DNA of 26,570 bases, from contig CALGTD010000190.1 of the NCBI GenBank assembly GCA_937901895.1, forward strand, positions 1-26,570. The letters are read 5' to 3'. A model generated the notes under the pieces. It made no database searches. It was not told the origin of the DNA and saw only the letters and a list, made by a program, of their open reading frames with translations. The position numbers and the translations under genes were made by a program. The stretch's first letter is position 1; each line of letters starts with the position of its first letter. The DNA is from an uncultured Spartobacteria bacterium. Lineage in GTDB: Bacteria; Verrucomicrobiota; Verrucomicrobiia; Chthoniobacterales; JAATET01. This document shows positions 1 through 6,048 of this stretch, piece after piece.

Positions 1-19
1 GTCCAGTGCAGCGGCACGC

Positions 20-790
20 TCATCGAGGCCGCGCCGGCGACGTTCTGCACGTCTTCGGCCCCGATGGCTCGCCGCGCCCCGGCTGGCCCATCACCCCCGG
101 CGGTCCGATCCGCAACGCCACCGCCGTATCCCAGCCCGCGATTCCGCGCTCGCTGTCGTCGAGCGACCGCACCGACTCCTGCGCCACATACGGTGCCAGC
201 GTGAGCTTCACCGGCACTCCCGGGATCTGCTGCTCCGCCCAGAGCCTCACGTAGGTTTGATCGCGGATCACATTCTGGAAGTCGTTGTGCTCCGATTGCC
301 CGGCCGTGGCCGAGAACGTCAGTCCCGGCACCGCAGTCGTCCGGCCGACGAGCTCCGTTTTGCGAAGTGCCTCGACGTTCGAGTCCCGGTCAAACCGCGT
401 TTGGTTTTCCAGCGCGGCCTCGACCGACGTGGTCTGCGTAACCTCCGCCACGAGTGCCGGACGTTGCTTGTATCCGACAAACTGCGACCAGCCCGGGGTC
501 GCCCCCGTGCCGATGCCATCCTCCGCACGCGCCTCCGCAGTATAGGAAACCACCACGCCCGTATCGGGAAGCGGACGGTATTTGAATTCGAGAGGCTGGC
601 TGGAACTGCGGAACAACCACGAGCCGGAAAAGCTGTTTCGAAATGAGCCGTAGGGGACGACCAGCACGAAATCCTCCCCGGCAATCCGCGCCGGCTTTGC
701 GATCTCCGCCCTCCGGATGATCACCTCCTGCGCCACTCCGGACATCGCCGGAACGGCCATGGCAGCAAGAAATGGAAGCAGGCGGCGCAT
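20..790 (-). CDS. Secreted beta-strand-rich envelope protein, possible frameshift near its 3' end
   Basis: I do not recognise the family. The ATG at 790 is preferred over the in-frame TTG at 796, because it gives a classical signal peptide (MRRLLPFLAAMAVPAMSGVAQ) with a likely cleavage after VAQ. The mature part has alternating hydrophobic/polar stretches typical of an outer-membrane or periplasmic beta-sheet protein, including RLWAEQQIPGVPVKLTLAPY and WDTAVALRIG. The open frame ends at 20 with a low-quality Arg/Pro/Ser tail. The neighbouring frame from about position 68 down to 1 reads AIGAEDVQNVAGAASMSVPLHW with the GC-rich third positions of the rest of the gene, and it runs off the window. 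The true C-terminus may therefore lie outside. The gene is divergent from the small lipoprotein gene, 103 bases away. Function is unknown; an outer-membrane beta-barrel is only an inference. Confidence 0.6.
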   Translation of the reverse strand: MRRLLPFLAAMAVPAMSGVAQEVIIRRAEIAKPARIAGEDFVLVVPYGSFRNSFSGSWLFRSSSQPLEFKYRPLPDTGVVVSYTAEARAEDGIGTGATPGWSQFVGYKQRPALVAEVTQTTSVEAALENQTRFDRDSNVEALRKTELVGRTTAVPGLTFSATAGQSEHNDFQNVIRDQTYVRLWAEQQIPGVPVKLTLAPYVAQESVRSLDDSERGIAGWDTAVALRIGPPGVMGQPGRGEPSGPKTCRTSPARPR

Positions 791-893
791 CGGCAACGAC
801 TCTTTCGCTCACGCGCCCGTTCCGCAACTGCAAAAGCCTTGAAACGCGGCAAAATCCATCCACACGGGTCGCGCCGGGCGAACTACGGGCACG

Positions 894-1064
894 ATGAAAA
901 TGCCCATCCTTGCCGCAATTCTCCTCGCCGTGCTCCCCGCCTGCCACGGTCCCGGAGGTCCCGCCACCCGCACCGGACGCGCGGTCGACAACGCCGTGTA
1001 TCACGTGGGTCACGGCATCGAGCGCACCGGGGACGCGATCGAAGACGTCGCCACCGGAAACTGA
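894..1064 (+). CDS. Small entericidin-like lipoprotein (56 aa)
   Basis: This short gene encodes a lysine start, a hydrophobic core and a lipobox ending at cysteine 17 (AVLPAC). It should be exported, lipidated and anchored in the cell envelope. The mature part is Gly/Pro-rich at first and then carries a possible amphipathic helix with a repeated pattern (GRAVDNAVYHVGHGIERTG, then DAIEDV). This resembles the layout of entericidin-type small lipoproteins, although the similarity is by pattern only. Third codon positions are strongly GC-rich, as in neighbouring genes, which supports real coding. No strong ribosome binding site is seen; only a weak GGG lies about five bases before the ATG. It is convergent with the pseudopilin gene, 27 bases away. 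Function is unknown; stress or toxin-antidote roles known for entericidins should not be assumed. Confidence 0.6.
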   Translation: MKMPILAAILLAVLPACHGPGGPATRTGRAVDNAVYHVGHGIERTGDAIEDVATGN

Positions 1065-1091
1065 CGCGCTCCGCCGCGTCCCGAAGCCGGA

Positions 1092-1619
1092 TCAGTAGGT
1101 CCGCACCCGACCGTCGCCGAGGAGGATGTTGTAATGCCCCCGGACGCGCTCGAAATCAGACAACAAACGGATCCGTGCGGGCGGAATCACCCGTTCCTGA
1201 CCGCGGAAATACACCTTCGGGGCGGTGACAAGTTCGTCGTCCACCATGGGCCGCCACATGTAGCTGGCGCCTTCCTTGGCGAACCAGTTTTTCTCCTTCA
1301 CGTCGCTGGGACAGCGCAAGGTCCGGTTATCGACGCCGTAGGGACCGAGCACTTCTGCGAGGGTGCCGGCCTCCTCCCCCGTCCCTGAGTAGATCGGAGA
1401 GGAAGGGAATCCCTCGATCATCGGAAAATGGTTGTCGTTGTCCTGGGCATACAGATGGACCGCCTGACCAATGACGCGCTGGTTGGCCATGCAGCCAACG
1501 CTTTCGGCCTTGCGGATGGCGCGATCGATCATCGGGCTGCCCAGCATCAGAAGCATTCCGATGATGGAAACAGTCACCAGAAGCTCGATCAAAGTGAATG
1601 CGGAAACGGATTTCTTCAT
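1092..1619 (-). CDS. Type II secretion/type IV pilin-like pseudopilin
   Basis: The protein starts with a short basic leader followed by FTLIELLVTVSIIGMLLML. This is a class III prepilin signal with the conserved Glu at +5 after the expected cleavage before Phe, and the hydrophobic helix is the assembly domain. The C-terminal part has two cysteines (in GCMANQ and RCPSD) and ends with GHYNILLGDGRVRTY, the His-x-Asn...Asp-Gly pattern seen in the large pseudopilin families of Planctomycetes and Verrucomicrobia. At 175 residues it has the usual length. The protein should be processed by a prepilin peptidase and inserted in the inner membrane. Its ATG overlaps the stop of the upstream STN-like gene (ATGA at 1619-1616), so translation is probably coupled and the two products may work together. 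The exact substrate or pilus is unknown. Confidence 0.88.
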   Translation of the reverse strand: MKKSVSAFTLIELLVTVSIIGMLLMLGSPMIDRAIRKAESVGCMANQRVIGQAVHLYAQDNDNHFPMIEGFPSSPIYSGTGEEAGTLAEVLGPYGVDNRTLRCPSDVKEKNWFAKEGASYMWRPMVDDELVTAPKVYFRGQERVIPPARIRLLSDFERVRGHYNILLGDGRVRTY

Positions 1620-2692
1620 GACGGTGACTGGGACTCCTGCTGTTCCTTGATCTGCTGCTTACGCTCGATGTAACGACGCATCCGGTCCGCGCGCCGCTCC
1701 GGACTCTGACGGGCGTCACGCGAGGCTTCACGCTCCGCCATGCGGTCCTGCATCACAGGATCGTTGAAACGCTTCTCCATTTCGGCCCGGCGCTGGTCCT
1801 CCGGAAGCGAACGCACCCGCTCGAAGAACTCACGCATCTCGTTCATCTCGGCCTGCACCTGCTCCCGCTGCTGGGGCGGAAGCTGCGCCAGCTGGGCCTG
1901 GATGCGCTCCGCCTCCCATTCCGGGTTCGGGCGGCCGCGACTGGGTCCGCCGCCACCACCCCAGTTGCCCGGGTTTCCATCCATCGGGGGCCGTCCCCCG
2001 CTGGACGCGGTTTGAGGTGCACCCTGGGACGGAGGACCACCCCGGAAATCGCCGTTTCCATCCGGCACCCGCAACACGAAGAGTTCCTCCACGGTGCCCC
2101 CGACGGACTTCACGAGATCGCGCACGGCCGACGACGCCTTCCCGCCCTTGGGCGTCTTGCCCACCACGGGATTCCAATCCTCAGGAACCGTCGCGGATAC
2201 GCCGGTTTTCTGGGTGAACTGGCTGAGGTAGGCCTGCAGTTCGCCCGATTCGGACGGCGACACATTCCATTCCACCTTGCGGGGGTCGATCGTAAAGCCC
2301 CCGAACATCATGTCCCCACCCCGGGAACGAAAAGACCGCATCCCCTGCGTGCGCTGCCCGGAGGCGATGTCCTCGACGGTCGCCTTGACCGTGCCCTTGT
2401 CACCGGCGGCCACATAGGTGACCGACCAGTTTCCATCCAGCCAGTCGGCCAGTTGCGCCACCGCCTCGGCGGGCGAGACCTTGTCCACGTGCAGGGTCAC
2501 GGGAGTGGACGGATCGGCATTCGACACCACGTTGATCCGGCCCTGTCGTTCGATCGAACGGATGACGTCGGCAATCGGCACGTCGTTCTTGTGAATGGTG
2601 ACCAGACCCCACCCGGCGATCCACTTCACGAGGACCGCAACGAGCAGCACGGCTGCCGTTCCCAGAAGGATCTTAAATCGCGTTGGGTTCAT
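1616..2692 (-). CDS. Membrane-anchored protein with STN/secretin-N-like modules and charged C-terminal tail
   Basis: Residues 8-28 form one transmembrane anchor with a short N-terminus. Residues 30-96 (VTIHKNDVPIADVIRSIERQ onwards) look like an STN/secretin short N-terminal fold: two strands, a helix and the VTLHVDKVSPAEAVAQL pattern. Residues 148-210 show a similar helix-strand-helix-strand order (LQAYLSQFTQKTGVSATV ... AVRDLVKSVGG), suggesting a second, diverged copy. A Gly/Pro-rich linker (about 216-256) follows, then a highly charged Gln/Arg/Glu helical tail to residue 358. No secretin channel domain is present, so this is not a secretin itself. The four-base overlap with the pseudopilin gene suggests a periplasmic scaffold role in a pilus-like or secretion machine, which is inference. 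The start is supported by the hydrophobic segment immediately after it; ribosome binding is weak (AAGAAACC). Confidence 0.75.
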   Translation of the reverse strand: MNPTRFKILLGTAAVLLVAVLVKWIAGWGLVTIHKNDVPIADVIRSIERQGRINVVSNADPSTPVTLHVDKVSPAEAVAQLADWLDGNWSVTYVAAGDKGTVKATVEDIASGQRTQGMRSFRSRGGDMMFGGFTIDPRKVEWNVSPSESGELQAYLSQFTQKTGVSATVPEDWNPVVGKTPKGGKASSAVRDLVKSVGGTVEELFVLRVPDGNGDFRGGPPSQGAPQTASSGGRPPMDGNPGNWGGGGGPSRGRPNPEWEAERIQAQLAQLPPQQREQVQAEMNEMREFFERVRSLPEDQRRAEMEKRFNDPVMQDRMAEREASRDARQSPERRADRMRRYIERKQQIKEQQESQSPS

Positions 2693-3078
2693 ATAGGTTT
2701 CTTAACTGCCGCCATCGTGGAAAGTTGCAAGTTTTCTCCTGAACCCGTGACCCGGGGGTGAAGGTGCTTGATCTTTGCCCGATAGCACGGATACTCGCCA
2801 TCGACAGGGACGTTCTCTCGTGCACACCGCGGTTTATTCTCTCGCAACTCTCTCACCCGCATTCCGGCAGGGTCCGGTGCGGCGTTTCTTGCGGTCGCTG
2901 CTTCGCGTGCTCGTTGGAGAACGACTTGCCCGGCACTTCGCACCAGCGTCTGACGCTTCGGAGCACCCCGGCAATTCCCTGAAGTCAAACCACTCGCGGA
3001 ATTCGACGGACGATACCCCACTCATCTGCGCCGAAGTCCGGCGCGACGCCCGTTTCCGCGACCATCGTAACAGTATAC
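2693..3078. other. 386-base divergent intergenic region, possible long leader of the RRM gene
   Basis: This is the longest gap in the window, between the divergent STN-like and RRM genes. I see no convincing gene: the open frames through it have low-complexity products and no ribosome binding site. It must hold promoters for both directions, but no consensus promoter stands out. One good hairpin is visible at 2857-2882. A structured 5' leader for the RNA-binding protein gene is plausible. Confidence 0.4.
2857..2882 (+). promoter_or_regulatory. Hairpin in the leader upstream of the RRM gene
   Basis: CCGCA (2857-2861) pairs with TGCGG (2878-2882), and CCGG (2864-2867) pairs with CCGG (2874-2877). 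There is a two-base bulge and a six-base loop (CAGGGT). No T-tract follows, so it is not an intrinsic terminator. A regulatory role in the leader is only a possibility. Confidence 0.3.
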
Positions 3079-3738
3079 ATGTCAACCAATTACACCACCG
3101 AAAAGCCCCGCAGGTCCTCGCGCGGGGGGCGCCGCCGTTCCCGGCGTGGCGGATCCAGCAACTCCTCGAACTCCAACACCTCCTCCCGGAGCGCTTCCGA
3201 CAGCAGCCGCTCGCGGCGCTCCTCTGAGAGCCGCAAGCCGAAGAAGCTGACGTTCTGGCAGAAGATCATCGCCTTTTTCACCGGCGGTGAGCCTGCCCCG
3301 GTCAAACCCGAGCGTCGTCCGCCTTCTCCATCCCACGCAGCAGCCGCCGAAAAGGCCACGGCCCGCGTCGAGCGGGACCCCCGGGAGCCGCGTGCGCCCC
3401 GCACTGGCATGCGCAAGCCCGAGCTCGTGGAGGTCACCACGCCCCGTCTCTACGTGGGCAACCTTTCCTTCGACGCTGTCGAGAGCGACCTGTTCGAGCT
3501 GTTCAGCGGCGTCGGCCTTGTCCAGAACGTCGAGATTGTGACCAACCGGCAGACCCAGCGCTCGAAAGGCTTTGGTTTTGTCCAGATGCAGACCGTCGAC
3601 GAGGCAAAGCGCGCCGTCTCCGAGCTGCACGACAAGGAATACATGGGCCGCAAGCTCGTCGTCAGCGGCGCGAAGGCCGCCGACCGTCCCGAGCGTGAGG
3701 AGCGCCCGGAACAGCAGCAGCAACAGCCCGAGCAGTAG
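3079..3738 (+). CDS. RRM-domain RNA-binding protein with basic Arg/Ser-rich N-terminus
   Basis: The C-terminal half (about residues 122-200) is a complete RNA recognition motif. RNP2 is RLYVGNLSF (from R123) and RNP1 is KGFGFVQM (from K163), with the aromatic residues that stack on RNA bases. The N-terminus (residues 8-60) is low-complexity and rich in Arg, Ser and Gly, like the disordered RNA-binding tails of RS/RGG proteins. A short hydrophobic segment (LTFWQKIIAFFTGG) follows at about 57-70, and the tail ends in a Gln run encoded by CAG/CAA repeats. Bacterial RRM proteins of this kind are usually small and about 90 residues long; this one is 219 residues because of the extensions. The start at ATG 3079 has no clear ribosome binding site. 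The gene is monocistronic by its strong terminator. Its RNA targets cannot be told from sequence. Confidence 0.9.
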   Translation: MSTNYTTEKPRRSSRGGRRRSRRGGSSNSSNSNTSSRSASDSSRSRRSSESRKPKKLTFWQKIIAFFTGGEPAPVKPERRPPSPSHAAAAEKATARVERDPREPRAPRTGMRKPELVEVTTPRLYVGNLSFDAVESDLFELFSGVGLVQNVEIVTNRQTQRSKGFGFVQMQTVDEAKRAVSELHDKEYMGRKLVVSGAKAADRPEREERPEQQQQQPEQ

Positions 3739-3751
3739 TCCGGGATTTTCC

Positions 3752-3787
3752 AAAGGGCCGGCCTCGCACGACGGGGCCGGCCCTTTT
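3752..3787 (+). terminator. Strong intrinsic terminator after the RRM gene
   Basis: AAAGGGCCGGCC (3752-3763) pairs perfectly with GGCCGGCCCTTT (3775-3786), giving a 12-bp stem around an 11-base loop. It is followed by the T-run 3784-3787 and more pyrimidines. It lies 14 bases after the stop of the RRM gene. The A-rich left arm means it could also act on the opposite strand. It immediately precedes, and overlaps, the only canonical in-frame start of miaA. Confidence 0.85.
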
Positions 3788-4721
3788 GCTTTTCCGGCGG
3801 AGCCATCGCGCTAAACATTCGGGCATCGAAACGCGAACCCCGAAGACTCTTTTCCTCGCCGGTCCCACGGGCGCCGGAAAAACCGCGCTTGCCGTGGAAA
3901 TCGCCACGCGGCTCAACGCCGAGATCGTGGGCGCGGACGCCTTCCAGATCTACGCCGGCCTTCCGATCCTCACGGCCCAGCCCACACCCGCACAGCAGGC
4001 ACGGGTTCCTCATCACATGGTCGGCTGCGTGCCGGCAGCCGAGTCCTTCGACGTTCACCGTTACGCCAGCACCGCGCAGACGGCGATCGCGGACGTTCAC
4101 GCCCGCGGCCGGGTGGCGCTCGTCGTCGGAGGCACCGGGCTCTATTTCCGGGCACTCATCTCCGGGCTCGCAGACACCCCACCGCCCAACCCCGAGTTGC
4201 GTGCGGAAATGGCCGGCATTCCACTTCCGGCTCTGGTCGAGCGACTCCATGGGCTCGATCCAGAGGCTCCGGCCATGGTGGACACGGCAAACCGCCGGCG
4301 CGTCGAACGCGCGATCGAGATCGTGCAGGGATCCGGCCGGCCGCTTCGCGAGTTTCGATCCACTCCGAAGATGAATGTGCCCGGAATCCTGCTCACACGG
4401 GATCGCGAGAACCTCGCCGCCCGCATCGAGGCAAATGTCCGGGCCATGTTCGCAGCGGGTGTCGCCGATGAAGTGCGGGCCATCGGCGAAGTCAGCCCGA
4501 CGGCGGAACGGGCGATCGGGTTGCGCGAGATTCGAGCCCTGCTGCGGGGGGAACTCTCCACCGACGATTGCCAGGCCGCGATCACCGTCGCAACCCGACA
4601 ATACGCCAAAAGGCAATTGACCTGGTTCCGCAACCAAACTAGCTTCGCGCCGTTGGACGTGACGCAATCCTTCCCTGATGCGGTCGAGAGCGCGCTGAGC
4701 TTGTTCGCGCTGGAACGATGA
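3786..4721 (+). CDS. miaA: tRNA dimethylallyltransferase MiaA
   Basis: MiaA transfers a dimethylallyl group to N6 of A37 in tRNAs reading UNN codons. Visible hallmarks are the P-loop FLAGPTGAGKT (G26-T33), the substrate-binding GADAFQIYAGLPI segment, VVGGTGLYFRAL, and the AIGLREIRALLRGE and TRQYAKRQLTWFRNQ motifs near the C-terminus, which contact tRNA and diphosphate. Its length is normal for the family. The start is a problem: the only canonical in-frame start before the P-loop is TTG at 3786, inside the T-tract of the preceding terminator. The next options are non-canonical, such as the ATC 13 codons later (GIETR). A GGCGGAG stretch near 3796 could be a ribosome binding site for a later start. 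The gene overlaps hflX by four bases (ATGA), so the two are probably translationally coupled. Confidence 0.93.
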   Translation: MLFRRSHRAKHSGIETRTPKTLFLAGPTGAGKTALAVEIATRLNAEIVGADAFQIYAGLPILTAQPTPAQQARVPHHMVGCVPAAESFDVHRYASTAQTAIADVHARGRVALVVGGTGLYFRALISGLADTPPPNPELRAEMAGIPLPALVERLHGLDPEAPAMVDTANRRRVERAIEIVQGSGRPLREFRSTPKMNVPGILLTRDRENLAARIEANVRAMFAAGVADEVRAIGEVSPTAERAIGLREIRALLRGELSTDDCQAAITVATRQYAKRQLTWFRNQTSFAPLDVTQSFPDAVESALSLFALER

Positions 4722-5992
4722 TCGACTCGAACCCGCGCGTCACTGAAAAGGCCATCCTCGTCGGCCTCGAAAAACAGGGTGTCAGCCGCTGGGATCTCGA
4801 AGATTCGCTGAAGGAACTCCGTCAGCTTGCCGCGACCGCCGGCGCCGAGGTCGTCGATACGGTGATTCAGAAGCTCGAGAAGCCGACCGCGCCATTCTAC
4901 ATCGGCAAGGGCAAGGCCAGCGAAGTCGCCCGCCAGTGCGGGGCAAAGCAGGCGACCTCGGTGATTTTCGACGACGAGCTTTCCCCCGCACAGGGCCGCA
5001 ATCTCGAGGACCTCATGTCGCGCAAGGTGCTCGACCGCACGCAGCTCATCCTCGACATCTTCGCACAGCGCGCCCGCACCAAGGAGGGCCGCCTGCAGAT
5101 CGAGCTGGCCCAGCTCCAGTATCTGCTCCCGCGCCTCACGCGAATGTGGACGCACCTTTCGCGCCAGACCGGCGGCATCGGCACCCGCGGCCCGGGCGAA
5201 ACCCAGCTCGAGGTGGATCGCCGCCGCGTGCAGGAACGCATTTCGCGACTGGAGCGCGACCTGCGCGAGGTCCGCAAAAACCGCAACGTCCAGCGAGAAG
5301 GCCGGCTGCGGCATCACTGGCCGGTCATCGCGCTCGTCGGCTATACCAACGCCGGCAAATCCTCGCTCCTCAACCGGCTTACCGGCTCGGATGTCCATGC
5401 CGAGGACAAGCTCTTCGCAACGCTCAATCCCACCACGCGCCAGCTCGTCCTGCCCAACAAGCAGAAGACGCTGCTCACCGACACGGTGGGTTTCATTCGC
5501 AAGCTTCCGCACACGGTCATCGAGTCGTTCAAGGCCACCCTCGAGGAGGTCGCTCTCGCCGACCTGCTCATGCATGTCGTCGATCTGAGCCACCCGCATT
5601 TCCGTGAGCAGATGGCGGCGGTCGATCGCACGATCGCCGAGCTGAACGCACACGGGAAGCAGACGATCCTTGTGTTCAACAAGATCGACGCCGTCTCCGA
5701 TCCGGCGATCGTCCAGTCCACGCTGGACCACCATCCCGGCAGTGTGGCGCTCTCCGCGCGGACGGGTGAAGGCATGTCGGACCTTATCGAGGAACTCGAA
5801 CTGCGCCTCGGCGCGTGGCGCATGCGCGTGGAGTTTCGCATCCCGAATTCCGAATCCGCCGCGCTCGCCGAGCTGCACCGGGTCGGGCACGTGCTTTCGC
5901 TCCGCTACGATGGCGACGATGCCCTTGTCACGGCGCATGTCCCTCCCGAATGCAAGGCCCGCTTCGCGGCGTTCGAGGCGGTCTCGGCTTAG
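4718..5992 (+). CDS. hflX: Ribosome-associated GTPase HflX
   Basis: HflX is a GTPase that binds the 50S subunit and rescues or splits stalled ribosomes, especially under heat stress. The N-terminal HflX domain contains PTAPFYIGKGKASEVA and the FDDELSPAQGRNLED stretch. It is followed by the glycine-rich family signature GIGTRGPGETQLEVDRRR and a coiled-coil linker. The G domain has G1 GYTNAGKSS (G208-S215), G3 DTVGFI (from D255), G4 NKID (N321-D324) and a G5-like SART segment. At 424 residues it has a normal length. Its ATG overlaps the miaA stop, a pairing widely seen in bacteria. The next gene starts 56 bases downstream on the same strand, without a visible terminator. Confidence 0.96.
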   Translation: MIDSNPRVTEKAILVGLEKQGVSRWDLEDSLKELRQLAATAGAEVVDTVIQKLEKPTAPFYIGKGKASEVARQCGAKQATSVIFDDELSPAQGRNLEDLMSRKVLDRTQLILDIFAQRARTKEGRLQIELAQLQYLLPRLTRMWTHLSRQTGGIGTRGPGETQLEVDRRRVQERISRLERDLREVRKNRNVQREGRLRHHWPVIALVGYTNAGKSSLLNRLTGSDVHAEDKLFATLNPTTRQLVLPNKQKTLLTDTVGFIRKLPHTVIESFKATLEEVALADLLMHVVDLSHPHFREQMAAVDRTIAELNAHGKQTILVFNKIDAVSDPAIVQSTLDHHPGSVALSARTGEGMSDLIEELELRLGAWRMRVEFRIPNSESAALAELHRVGHVLSLRYDGDDALVTAHVPPECKARFAAFEAVSA

Positions 5993-6048
5993 GCCGGCGG
6001 TTTTCCCTTTGCCCGCACGGCGTCCGCACTTACCGTCGCCTTTCCCCA

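Noticed and set aside
837..866. TTGAAA at 839-844 as a -35 box for the small lipoprotein gene
   Set aside because: No acceptable -10 element lies 16-18 bases downstream.
2775..3227. 150-residue open frame across the long intergenic gap
   Set aside because: It overlaps the RRM gene in another frame, and its product is low-complexity with no ribosome binding site.
5815..6048. Upstream extension of the GH127-type gene
   Set aside because: It overlaps the end of hflX and would bury the signal peptide that begins at 6049.
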